Shown: positions 32,301-41,826 of the stretch, in pieces
Layout: each line of letters opens with the position of its first letter
Numbering within the stretch: the stretch's first letter is position 1
Assembly: GCF_028769735.1 (NCBI RefSeq)
Contig: NC_088170.1
Location: forward strand, 48,579,585-48,643,584
Reading direction: 5' to 3'
Source of the DNA: Zonotrichia leucophrys gambelii
Taxonomy: Eukaryota > Chordata > Aves > Passeriformes > Passerellidae
DNA length: 64,000 nucleotides
Notes under the pieces: generated by a model
Told to the model about the DNA's origin: nothing
The model's database searches: none
The model's input: the letters and a program-made list of their open reading frames with translations, nothing else
Position numbers and translations under genes: made by a program

Positions 32301-34710
32301 CAACAGCTGGTCTTGCAGCTCCTGGACAGCAGACAGCTCTTCTCTGTCCTTATTATCCAAAGCAATCTTCAAGGCATGAGTAAAATGCTTAGACTTAAGA
32401 TACTTTTCTTCCATCTCCCGCAGCTGTAAAATGACAGAAAGAGTCCACAGTCTTCAGTGAGCTTTTATACAGGGCAGTCAGCTGCTGCCCAAGGACTCAC
32501 ATGCTGCAGATATCTGCCCATGCCCATATCTGCCATGCCACAGAAGAACTGTGATCATCTCAAGTACCTTCAAAGCTTCTACTAGTAAATGAACACAAGC
32601 TGTGTTACTTCCTAATCTTCTACAGCGGCCTCTCCCATCCCTCCACAGATTTCCCAGAGCACAGCTCTGAGCACTGACACTGCTGCTCTGACCCTTCTGG
32701 GGACCGGTGCTGATGCTCTTTGTATTCACTTTATTTGCTACTGTAGGAAAGCATAAACTGAAATGTTTTTAGTCATAAAGAAGGAAGGAGTCTTGCAAGT
32801 GTCAGATGAAAACTGCTCCACAGGACCTGCTCTGGAGCACAGCATTGTGCCATGGGAGCACAGGGAGTTTTCTGAAGTGGCAGAGACCTCAAATGCAGCA
32901 CTGAGAGAGGTGCCCAGCTCCCACTGAGTGGGAAGCAGCAGATTCCTGAGGAATGGCAGCTCTGCCTCTGTGTGGTAGGGCCGGGAGGGCTGGCAGCAGT
33001 TCTATCCTGGTGAGCACCATTTCAGCAAAGGCTCCAGGTGAACTAAGCCATAGGCCTGCTCTGGAGTTGGGAATCATGCCAGGGTGCTTGGAGAGTGTTC
33101 TTAAACCAGGAAGACCTCAAATGTAGAGCAGAGAGAGGAATTCCACGCCCCTGACTGGGAAGTGGTGAAACTCTGAAGAAAGGCAGCTCTACCTCAGCAT
33201 GGTGGGGTGCAAAGGCAGAGGGGACTGAGGAAGATCATAGCCCAATGTAACCTCTACTTCCTTAGGTCTCTTTTCTTCTGGTCCACAGGATACTCTTTTG
33301 TTCTTTTTCGTGATGGACAGGAAAGCATCAAGCACCCCATGGTTTATTCCTGTGGGAACAGGCTTTCCATACCTCTGCTTCAACCCTCTCCAACTCCTCC
33401 TGCAAGCGCAGATTGTCTTCATCCTCATCAGCCTCATGTCTTGTAGTAACAGCAAGAGCAGCCCTAAAGAATCCACAATTTGATAGGAAACATCCAATTT
33501 GGCATCATTTTTTCCCTGCTTGCTCCCAAGTCTACTCCTTCCCCTTTCCTACAAGAACAGTGAAAGGACAGCCAAGTACATGAAAGTTTGGAGAATTCAG
33601 CTTAGAAAGAACCTCAGGATGACTCCAGTCCTACTGCCTCTGCAGCGCAGCCTCGACTACGGGGTAAGGCCATGCTGTTTAATGCTCTTTCAACTACTCT
33701 TCAAAATCCCCCTGGATGCAGCTGCATGAACTCCTGGGACAAGCTTTTCAACTGCCTGATCATCTACACGGCAAGATGTTTTCCCTTCATGTGTGGTTGG
33801 AATCCATCAGTTCCCCTTGGACAAGTTTCTTCTCTTTCTCCCAATGCTCCCATTCATAGCACTTAGTTCCTTTGCTTAAAACCCCCTCTCCTGCAGAGCA
33901 ACCTTGCTGCTGATCTAATGGCAAGTTTCCCAGTGAGTCTGGGTCTGTGCGAGGAGAGTGCACCACAGACAACACGTTCTGGCAGTCCTCAGCAGACAAA
34001 ATACAAGACTACCCAAGGTCTGAGAGCTGCCAAGAGCAGACCTGCTTTTACCAGTCACATTGGAAGAGCCTCAGGGCACAAGAGAATGGGTGAAGTCTAA
34101 GCAGCTGTGAATCAGCCCTGCAGAGACAGCAGCAAAGCGGCAGGCCTGCAGCATGCACTTCCAACAGTGCTCCAGCTAACCAGGCCGCTCCAAGCCATGG
34201 AAAACCCTAGAGTTCACTCTCCAGCTGACAGGACAAATCTCGCTTTTCAAGCCATTAGCTTGAACGCCATCCCACACAAGGCCTTAAGGGCGAGGGCTTC
34301 CATGTGGCATCGAAAGCTGTAGAGGGGGGTGCTGATCACACCATGCTGATATTCTCGTTCTGCCTTTTTCTGAGGAGAAGCCTGCTGAGGACTGGTGGAG
34401 CTTGGCTCGGAAAATGCCGCGGCAGCGCCTGCCAGAAGCAGCCAAGGTGTCCCATCAGTGGCCCACAAACTGACCGCCTCAGCTGCTCTCGCGGCTCCAT
34501 GCCGACTCTCTTGAACCCCCAGCGCCATGGCCTCAGCCATGCCCGGTCGCGGCGGGCGGCCGAGCGGTGCAGCCAGCCCTGGACCTTGTCCCTGAGCTCG
34601 GAGGCAGCGGCGGCGGCACAGGGCTGCCCAAACAGGCTGCTGGATGGCCACTGCCGCCGCCTACTGCCGAACAGCCACCCGAGTCTCTTCTGCGGGGCGT
34701 GCGACGACAT
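23228..34710 (-). CDS. Compact ankyrin-less ANKRD26 paralogue, 592 aa predicted
   Basis: Eleven exons read from the minus strand join with perfect phase into 592 codons plus stop. Residues 1-78 (exon 1) parallel the ANKRD26 N-terminus: KRLGWLFGSRRR against MKRIFGFGRKRK, and ELRDKVQGWLHRSAARRD against ELRQKDLGKLHRAAASGD. Ankyrin exons are absent. Residues 80-109 are acidic helix; 110-199, 200-289 and 290-376 are three tandem coiled-coil modules; 377-536 carry the family coiled coil (DRIRDLECELDRIK, KKYKKLYLKEVN, ANERLEEANAKLL). The protein closes with AQQELDEKITKELKE and EEYHDVLTKNYMIK, like the ANKRD26 C-terminus. It is probably a soluble coiled-coil protein. Whether it is transcribed cannot be told from sequence. 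The alternative is that exon 1 is a promoter relic and transcription starts elsewhere. Confidence 0.75.
23353..25950. other. Last introns of the compact paralogue
   Basis: Two introns (23353-24417 and 24464-25950). No repeat family was recognised. A 16-nt stretch near 25217-25232 flanked by splice-like signals would introduce a stop, so it is not called as an exon. Confidence 0.6.
24418..24463 (-). CDS. Compact paralogue exon 11
   Basis: 46 nt between aattctag and gtaatg. It encodes AQQELDEKITKELKE, corresponding to the M-Q-Q-E-L-E-K-N-I-T segment of ANKRD26. It leaves G for the terminal exon. Confidence 0.88.
25951..26197 (-). CDS. Compact paralogue exon 10 (DUF3496-like region)
   Basis: 247 nt between atgtttcag and gtaagc. 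It encodes ANERLEEANAKLLREHHKSK, then a Gly/Leu-rich linker (GLAATPVLYSTAL) and a closing ILSSRKRFAASMAK. It matches the order of the corresponding ANKRD26 region (N-E-R-L-x-E-x-N-x-K-L-L, then a proline/leucine linker). Confidence 0.9.
26933..27165 (-). CDS. Compact paralogue exon 9 (conserved family coiled coil)
   Basis: 233 nt. It encodes AQAASQELIKQSRANYDSLT, LKDRIRDLECELDRIKDTEQ and KKYKKLYLKEVNISKWQAME. These are hallmark phrases of the ANKRD26/CCDC144 C-terminal coiled coil. The acceptor is tctctttcag. The donor is AAAG followed by gcaagt, a GC donor: only this choice gives the two left-over bases that the next exon requires. Confidence 0.9.
27644..27737 (-). CDS. Compact paralogue exon 8 (module A, short half)
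   Basis: 94 nt. It encodes LGFENTSLETTVQQQSHKIE, then ALQRDLQTATS, diverged from modules B and C but with the same length, phase and splice sites. It runs in phase 0 into the next exon. Confidence 0.88.
27935..28101 (-). CDS. Compact paralogue exon 7 (module A, long half)
   Basis: 167 nt: nine bases (three codons, around N-Q-T) shorter than its copies, so the frame is kept. It encodes LREMEEKYQNSESCVQNLMA and then SVQELQDQLSAYLETVKQLE. The first part is the same as module B, the second part is the most diverged of the three. The acceptor is ttttacag and the donor gtaaga. Confidence 0.87.
28818..29202 (+). mobile_element. Solo LTR of an endogenous retrovirus inside one unit
   Basis: 385 bp, starting tgtcgcagatatctttaatg and ending gaacaccatcaca, with TG...CA ends. 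Flanking six-base direct repeats are tcccac (28812-28817) and tcccaa (29203-29208). A poly(A) signal aataaa lies at 29124-29129 on the plus strand. The other two units show the uninterrupted site near 31158 and 33140. The six-base target duplication suggests a class II (ERVK-like) element. It resembles LTRs common in passerine genomes. It lies antisense to the host gene, in an intron, with no internal viral genes. Confidence 0.88.
29424..29520 (-). pseudogene. Decayed copy of the 91-nt exon (left)
   Basis: It aligns to exon 2 (33373-33463): gaggctgacttggagaag parallels the acidic E-A-D codons, then ttgcataaggagttggctag. It carries a TGA where exon 2 has the final Val-Glu, and the donor has changed from gaggtatgg to gagttaggg. 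Splicing it in after a 94-nt exon would also be out of phase, so it is read as a dead exon. Confidence 0.8.
30009..30102 (-). CDS. Compact paralogue exon 6 (module B, short half)
   Basis: 94 nt, essentially identical to exon 4 in sequence and predicted peptide (LEIQNTKLEATVQQQNDRIE), with the same splice sites and phase. Confidence 0.87.
30274..30449 (-). CDS. Compact paralogue exon 5 (module B, long half)
   Basis: 176 nt. It encodes LREMEEKYQNSESCVQNLMA and then REELSAVQELQDQLLAYLEN. Its beginning matches module A and its end matches module C, so the exon is a mosaic. Splice sites are as in module C. Confidence 0.87.
31395..31485 (-). pseudogene. Decayed copy of the 91-nt exon (right)
   Basis: It has the same lesions as the copy at 29424-29520 (TGA and lost donor), so the decay predates the most recent unit duplication. 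Confidence 0.8.
31967..32060 (-). CDS. Compact paralogue exon 4 (module C, short half)
   Basis: 94 nt. It encodes LEIQNTKLEATVQQQNDRIE, then ALQRDLQASAS: heptad-patterned coiled coil like the L-E-I-x-N-x-K-L segment of ANKRD26. The acceptor is attttaaag and the donor gtaagc. It completes the preceding split codon and ends in phase 0. Confidence 0.88.
32248..32423 (-). CDS. Compact paralogue exon 3 (module C, long half)
   Basis: 176 nt. It encodes LREMEEKYLKSKHFTHALKI and then REELSAVQELQDQLLAYLEN. The first third differs sharply from modules A and B, the rest is nearly identical to module B. The acceptor is ttttacag and the donor gtaagg. It leaves two bases (TG). Confidence 0.87.
33373..33463 (-). 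CDS. Compact paralogue exon 2
   Basis: 91 nt between gattctttag and gtatgg. It encodes AALAVTTRHEADEDEDNLRL, then QEELERVEAE, an acidic start to the coiled coil. It enters with one base (completing Arg) and ends in phase 0. Two decayed copies of this exon lie downstream at about 31395-31485 and 29424-29520. Confidence 0.8.
33464..34474. other. First intron of the compact paralogue (ankyrin exons missing)
   Basis: Only about 1 kb separates exon 1 from the coiled-coil exon. In the parent gene the ankyrin and acidic exons occupy more than 16 kb at this point. I looked for TALHLA/TPL-type ankyrin text on the minus strand here and saw none. Confidence 0.7.
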
Positions 34711-35260
34711 GGCCCTGCTGGGGGCGATCAGCAGCAGGAAGCACCCGGCGGGCTGGTTGGCACCGGGTGTGGATGGGGATGAAGGACAGGACGAGAATGA
34801 AGGACAGGGAAGCGAAAAGGACCAGAACAGGCGCTCGGCACAAAGCAGACAAGGTCGCCCCGCGCAGTGGCGGCGGTCTGGATTCCCTCAGAGGGCGGCA
34901 GGGACGGGCAGTGCTGCCTGTTTGGGACGCGCCGCGGCTTCCCAGCGGTTTGGGCAGCTCCGAGCGCCCGCTCCCGGCACCCACAGAACCTGCGGTGCCA
35001 CAACAGCCGGCGGCACGCGCGGGGAGGCACCGGCGGCGTCACAGAGGCCGGGCCGCTCCAGCCGGGCCGGAGGCTGCGGCAGGAGCTCGAGAAACTCTCG
35101 CCTCATCCACTCAGGGCTCTGCCCTCAGCGCATGGCCACGGTGTCGCTGGGCTCACGGCCCCGAAATGAAGCTCAGGTGGGGTCGGATCCCAGTCCGAGC
35201 GGGCGGGGCCACCGGAGCTCTCAGGCATCTCGGAGGTGATCGCTCTGAGGCTGCAATGCC
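34440..35260 (-). promoter_or_regulatory. CpG-rich promoter region of the compact paralogue
   Basis: A sharply bounded GC- and CpG-rich block around and upstream of exon 1, similar in character to the island at the ANKRD26 promoter. It is likely a duplicated promoter. Long open frames in it on both strands are a by-product of high GC. Confidence 0.65.
34475..34710 (-). CDS. Compact paralogue exon 1
   Basis: 236 nt starting at an ATG in good context (gccATGt), with eight extra residues before the KR-x-x-F-G-x-x-R motif shared with ANKRD26 exon 1. It ends in split codon CG before gtcagt. The true ANKRD26 exon 1 ends in the same CG before gtaagg. The next exon begins with G, as the ankyrin exon does, so an ankyrin-skipping join keeps frame. 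The second half (WLRPWRWGFKRVG) has drifted far from an ankyrin helix. Confidence 0.7.
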
Positions 35261-36864
35261 GGAGTTGCAGGACAATTCCCCAACTCCTCTGTCTTGTCCC
35301 TCCTGAAGAGCAGACAGAACCTTTATCCCGGTACACCGTGGTAACTGCTGGCACTTGCTGCTATGCCAGCTGCCAATGCTCACTTTGTGTTTTGCTGCCC
35401 CACCAGCCAAGCGGCAGCACCCGGCCCGCTGCAAACACGCTTGAAAACACCTCCCTGTTGGTCCCAGTCACAAGAGAGTGTGAAGGCCCAGAGGTTCTGC
35501 ACTTGCTTTCTGGGTGGCTTCAGTTTGCTCTTTCTTGAGTCATCGTGCTTTGCATGGTGTTGTGAAGTCTTCTAAACTGAAGAAGCTTTGGAAAGGGGAT
35601 TTCGATGTGAAGAAGGTTAGTAGGTGCAAAAAGGGGATGAATGGACTTTGTCTGTAGCACTGTGCCAGAATAAATGAAACTTGCCAGTAATATGGTCCTT
35701 TGTCACAGACTTGCCAGGATGTATAGCACAAGTTCTTGCTGCCCTATTAACCAGTGACCCTTGCAGTCATTCAGCTCTCAGGGACATGTCAGTTTTTATT
35801 CACAAAGATGCAGTGACAGTAAGAGTCACTTCCCAGTCTAGTGTTAAAAGGAGATGATGCTGTGTAGATGAGGGAAGTATGCTGGGGGATCTGTTCCCCA
35901 GTATGTTTGGAAAAGAAAACTTACACCACTCTCAGTGTGGTAATTAGTGTTTGGTGCCAGTGTTTTCTCAAGTGACTCCCACAGTGTTGCCTGTCCCCAG
36001 GCCTAGTGTAGGTGAGATAACTTTGTAATGTATAAGTCTCTGTTCATATCATGTGGCATGTCCCATAATCACTCCAACAAGACTTCTGGAGTAAATCCTT
36101 TCAAATGGCTCAGGAATTTCCTATGTTCCCTCCTCTTTCACTATTCTCACAACTTCATAGTCTCTTGCAGCCAGAGTTCTGAACTCTATTGTGTTCTGTC
36201 TTTAAAGCTTCCCTGAACAGCCTTTGGGGCTTCAGCTGCAACTTTGTTATTGTATTTGTTGCTGTATTTGTTGTATTTGTTGTATTTGTTGTTGTTAGCT
36301 AGCTTTAAAACACAGCTTGATGGAATGGGAGGTGAAGAATTAGACAGTGTTGGGATACAATACAGCTTTTCGAAAGGAACATTATATACTCAGGCAGGGC
36401 TTTTGTGTTGCCCTGTTGCCTTCCTACCTCTATTTCCCTATGACGGAGAATACTCCACTAAGTGAAGAGACCATTAGTTGTGCTCTCAGAAATGCGTTAC
36501 TGCTTTTCATGGGCACTTTATGCCATCTAGTGGCAGCCCGTATGTCTTCGTGTACTGTTTGCCTCACAATTTTACTTTTTAGGCACTATACAAAACTTTG
36601 TTGTGTGACTCCTCCATCAAGCAGCAAGGTGCAACCCTCCATCCATGCCACTGACTGTACTGCTGTGGTGAAGGGTCAGCAGACTCGATGGAATGGTCAG
36701 ATTGGGTGAAGGATGCAGTGTCAAGTAAAACCACAGGAATGCTCAAAATCGGTGCTTTTCTGAAGCTTAATGAACTTGTGAATTAATTAACCAAATACTC
36801 ATTATGTGATCGTATGGAAGCCTGGTTGCTGATTTAGGGATGTATCCTGGAAGGTAACAAGTCT
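35261..36864. other. Intergenic, pentamer-type microsatellite
   Basis: No gene recognised. At about 36246-36297 a short repeat built from tatttgttg words is present. Otherwise AT-rich unique sequence. Confidence 0.5.
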
Positions 36865-37275
36865 TACGAGGAATGAGTGAGGGAACTGGGGTTGTTTAGC
36901 ATAGAGAAAAGGAAACAGCAGGGAGACCTTTTCACTCTCCAGGATGATCTGTAAAGGAAATTGTAGCCAGGTGGGGGTCAGTTTCTTATCCCAGGTAACA
37001 GGTCACAGGACAAAAGGAAATGCTTCAGGTTGTACCAGGGGAGGTTTATGCTGGATAATAAGAAAAAAATTCTTCACAGAAGGGTTTGTCAAGCATTGGA
37101 AGAGGCTGCCTAGGGAAGTGGCTGAGTCACCGTCCCTGGAACTATTTAAAAGATGTGCAGAAGGGGCACTCAGGGACATTGTTCAGTGGTGGACTTGGCA
37201 GGGCTGGCTTAACAATTGGACTTGACAACCTTAAGGATCTTTTTCAACCTAAACAATCCTGCAATTCTATGACTG
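36865..37275 (+). mobile_element. CR1 LINE 3' end
   Basis: Begins agggaactggggttgtttag, agagaaaaggaaacagcagg, then aaaaaaattcttcacagaag, gggaagtggctgagtcacc, ttcagtggtggacttggcag and ends aattctatgac. It is the standard avian CR1 3' terminus, about 410 bp, 5'-truncated and without an open frame. Confidence 0.92.
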
Positions 37276-40200
37276 TAGAGCCTCTAAAATGAAAAGCTGT
37301 ATTTTGATGGGAGTGTGTGTTTCATGAGTGCCTCCCATAATCATTAGGTATGCTGTGTCTCTGAAATGCAGCAGCTGTGTAAGACATGTAGGTACTTAAA
37401 ACAGGTCCACAACAGTGATGCCAAGTTGCTTTAGAGGAATTTGCTTCACTGAAATACAGTTCTGCACACCTGTAAGGATTGTATGTGGCCATTTTCCTGA
37501 GCTTCCATCCACTTTTGAAATGGTATGAACTGGAACTAGGGTGTCTTTATTGATGACTTTTTCTACCTGTTATGGGGCTATTAAAATATGTGTCTTTTCA
37601 CATCCAGAAATTAGAGACTTGCTATTGGTTACTCCATATCTGAAACATGCTATAATCCCACCAGTTTGCAAGTGATAGGAATGATATCCATCCATATTAC
37701 TGCTGAGGAACTGAGTCCCTGGCATGGATGGTACATGCAAAAAGTTCATAGCACATAAATTTGTGGTTCTTTGGGATAGTTGTTTCACACAGGAGTAGAC
37801 ATGGCATAAAGTGCATGTATTTGTGGATTATTTTGGACACGTTCTGATTTCCCCAGAAACAACTTTGGAGCATTCCAGATAAAAAAAATCAGGGAGCAAT
37901 GCCTAGGAGCAATTTTGCAAAACCTCACTGAAATGGCCAAATAGTCTCCAGGAGGTTATAATGTCTGAAAAGTACTATGCAAGACCTACCTTTGGTAAGC
38001 AGGCATTTTAGACAATGCACTTGGCTTTAAACCAAGCATTAATTCCCAAGATACAGAAACACTGTGCACAATACAGTCTAGTCAAAAAGGAATATTCAAA
38101 TCACAGTTGCATTGCACTGGAGGAGGGAAACTAAGGTTTCTAATGTAAAGAAGTGGAGGGTTCTTATCTACATTCCATGATAGGGGAACTTTCTTAGCAC
38201 AATAAGATTATGTTGTTGCAGCTAGATTTGCACCCATAAGCATGTGAGCTTGTGTAGCAGTATCTTCAGCCTTCACCAGGACAACACGATGACAAGACTC
38301 CTATCCCACCACGTTTGCTGTGTGACTACAGAGCTGTTTCCCCACTGAACTCTAGTGGCTTGCTTCTCCTATGTGTGAAACTCGTTAATTTGCTTTACCC
38401 TGTGAAAACTTCACAGATGGCTACTCCCCAATTACTAAACTGTTTGTTTAGATGTTTAGTTGATAAATGTTTGCTTAGCAAGCATATGTGGTGATTTAGG
38501 ATGATCCTGCCGCTGTGCTTTTGCCATCCGCTCAGAATGAAAGAGGTTGCCCTGATTCCTTCATGGGCTTTCCCTTTTAAAGTGATTATCTGGATTCCAC
38601 CTGAAGCAACTGTGTGAAAAAACCAGCCAAAACAACCCACAGGCTCAGGGTAGTAGCTTTAGATATGGATATTGGTGGCTGTTTGCAAAGTTAACCTGCT
38701 TCCACCCAAACATGGTAATTTGTTCCCTCATTATTCTGAGACAGTGCTACTAACCAACACCTTGAACCAGCTTTTCCAGTCCGGCTGAATGCAGGGGGTG
38801 TGAATGGTCCAGCCCAAATGCTGCACAATATAAAGGATTCATATGTTTTCCATGCATCTTCTTGGGAATGAGCATGTTATTTATAAAAATCTATTACTTC
38901 AAGACAAGAACTTGAGCTGAAGTTAAGGAAGGCTAGCAAAGAAAAAAAGAATACCAATAACAGATATATTGAAGGTGTATTTTGTTATTGGGGTATTGAC
39001 TGACTTTTTCATAATAAGTCAAAGACTTGATGTGCTGATCCATAAGGAGCCCAACATGGATGTTACAAATGTACTTACATAAATAGTCCCAGTAAATAAG
39101 CCAATTTTTTTTTCTTTTTTGATGGGAGGTGTGGAATGGCTAAGTAGTGTACCAATCTGGGGCAGAGCCCTTATCTCAAAGAAGCTAAGAAACTCTACCT
39201 GTAAGAATGATATAAAGAAGTGGCAAATTCCTCTCTTGAAGTGATATTTTTGATTAAAAGATAAGTAGCTAGAAATGGTGAAACAACTCTTTCTTCTGTG
39301 GTTAGTGCTCAGTTGGCTGTGTTTGGTATTGTACAGTAACTGGACAATTACTCTGTTTTATTGGTGTGTATTCGGTATTGGATAGTATGCTGAATGCAGT
39401 TAGCTCTTTCTTAACACCTTTCTCCATGTTTTCAGTTACTTAACCTCTCCTTGTTTCTCACTTCATGTTTGGATGGCCATGTGGCTCACTATATCTGTAC
39501 AGAGCTTGCTGTAAAGGGCATTGAGTGTTCCACTGCTATTGCAGAGTTATAATAGTTTAGGTTTTACAAGTCTAACCTGTAAGTAGAGGAAAAATAGACA
39601 TTTATAATTTTATTGGCCCACCAGTGATTACTGGATGGACAACCATCTTTTCAGTAACTGTGGTAAGAGGTAAATAAGCAACAAATACAAAGGTGTCTAA
39701 TGAAATATAGTGCAGCATTTCCACAGATTGCAGGTTTTTGATTTGCCATTACATTTTATTAAAATGTAATTAAAAGGCAGAAAAGAATAGAATCACCCAA
39801 TATACCAGCTAGGAAGTGTAGATGAATTTATTTTTCAGCAACACATTTCTATAAACACTGGCTTCTGTATTTTAAACTCTAAATAATGTAGTGTTATTGA
39901 AAGACAGGGTATTAATTTTACATAAGCTAATGAAAGAATTACTTTTGATGATGAAAATATTAATTGTGTAAGAAAAACATTTTATAAATGTTGTGAAAGA
40001 ACTGGTTACATTTCTTTGTTTTGTCTCTGGATACTGCTGTTATGCCAGGTATATACTCATGTTTGGTTGGTTTCTATTAACAAGATATTTAAGTCAGTAA
40101 TCACAAATCAGTCATTTTCTTCATATTTACAAAGACTGGAGCTTTCCTTGCATGTTGCTATAGATTTTAAATTACAATGATGTATTGTATACACCTTGTA

Positions 40201-41794
40201 CTGTTTGTGTCTTTATATACATAATAAATATGTATGCATGTAGTTGAGTAAGTATGTATATAAAATACAATTGATAGTCTGCTTAAAACTTGTAGCTAAC
40301 TTTGGAATACAAACCTTGTTGTTTTCAGAGGAATTATGGTGTTAGGCTACTTGGGAAAAAAAAATCTCCCTTGTTTTGTTTATACAGGATACAAGCAAAC
40401 AAAAAAATCCCCAACAAAAATGAAATTTGGTGTTGTGATAATTAATTCTGATTCATCAGGGATCAAATTCAGAAAAGAATATTTTTCTCCTTGTTCCAAG
40501 AGGGGATAAAGAAGGATAGAAAGAAGTACATTTCCTTATATAAAAACCAAAGACATATATTTGAAGTGCCTTGTTTGTCATATGTGTAATACCACATGTC
40601 AGAAGACTCTTCTCTGCATCTAGCAGCTATGTGCAACATCGAGTGAGTGGGTCAGTAGTGAATACTTGTGCTGTTCCCAGAGGTATTTGATGGCTGTTGC
40701 TAATCTCTTTAGCAGGCTGCTTTTGTTTGTTCTCAGGGAAAGATATTACGGAGATTTTGATTCTACTTAATTTCAGTAATATATCTCTAGGCTTGACCAC
40801 AATGAAAAAAAAAAAAAGGAGTGTCATTGTTACTGTCACTGTCCTCTAGGGACAGCTTACCTGTCTGTTCAGCACTTTGTCTGCAACAGGCTTTGGCTTA
40901 GTTGTGTCTCACCCTAGCAATCAGAATGCTAGCTAGGGAGCTGAGTTCCTGCAGTTGCCACTGGAGATTTTCATTTGTATATTGTGCATTCCGTTGTTTT
41001 TGGAAGTGTTGGTGAGCTCCAGGTATGGATGAACATGAATGTTTACTGAAGAACCACTAGATTTCCATTTTATTTGGCATTATCTTAATGCATAATTCTG
41101 TTTCCTGGGTTTTACTTGGCTGGCCACTTCTTTCTCACAGAAGTACAACATATAGGCCTCAGTAGAGTATACAAATTTAATTATTTCTTCCTGATTCATT
41201 TTTTTGCACAGGTCTCCAGGGTCTGTGATCTACTACTGAACTACTAGCTGTGCTGTGTCTGTCAGACATCTTGGGAGTAATGGTTTATGGCAAGATAGCA
41301 AGCTGTATAGCAGATTATTTAAGATTAACAATACTGGCCTCTCATTCCTTGTATGTTCAAGTTCAGTTTAATTGCAACACAAACAAATTAGCAGGTGCAC
41401 TGATATGAAGAGAGCAGACAAAAACAGGTGTAAAGAAAGACTGTAAGAGAGGAAATTACATATGGGCATACTCAAGAGAAAAATATTTAAAATAAACCAG
41501 TACATACAGCCTGTAAAATGTTCATAATTTAGATCAGTCTTAACTGTAAAGATGGGGAACAGTGTGTCTGTGTTTCCACACAGAGCACCTGTTCTGAATT
41601 TTAAGGGAACAGCAGCCAAACTACTTCAAGGTTGACTACTTTTGAAGTAAAACCTCAGGCACCCCAGACACACAGCAGTTGGATGCAGGCTGAATGTAGG
41701 CTTCAAAAGTCCTTGCCTCAGTGGGCTCAAGGACCATAATTAATATGTCTAGGTCAGTCAATTGCAGAGTAAAAAGTCATTGTCCGTAGACAGT
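37276..41794. other. Intergenic, no gene recognised
   Basis: About 4.5 kb of AT-rich sequence without a supported exon or repeat family. There is a 13-bp A run at about 40804-40816. Confidence 0.45.
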
Positions 41795-41826
41795 AGGGAT
41801 AACCAGTGCCATTACTGGTTATCCCT
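41795..41826. repeat. Perfect 13-bp inverted repeat (hairpin)
   Basis: Arms agggataaccagt and actggttatccct are exact reverse complements separated by a six-base loop (gccatt). No coding or repeat context explains it. Confidence 0.95.

Larger units (their letters stand above)
27460..33165 (-). repeat. Tandem intragenic array, three units of about 2 kb
   Basis: Three head-to-tail copies of a genomic segment that carries the long and short coiled-coil exons, their introns and a 91-nt exon or its relic. The same landmark (gacagaaaga beside the long exon) falls at 28110, 30460 and 32433. Spacing is 1,973 bp between the right pair and about 2,350 bp between the left pair, the excess being the solo LTR at 28818-29202. 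Large intron stretches (for example 28110-28810, 30460-31160, 32433-33140) are nearly identical, so copying or conversion is recent. Confidence 0.93.

Noticed and set aside
28560..33077. The same 62-85 codon minus-strand frame in all three units (28560, 30908, 32889)
   Set aside because: It recurs only because the intron was recently copied. It is not bounded by splice sites of suitable phase and does not resemble coiled coil.
34304..35239. 311-codon open frame on the plus strand, with two other long frames nearby
   Set aside because: It is created by high GC around the CpG island. The minus strand carries a family-matching exon with a matching splice phase, and the plus frames show no domain.
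41794..41805. tagggataacca, similar to the start of a homing endonuclease site
   Set aside because: Only about ten bases match, the rest differs, and no endonuclease gene is present.
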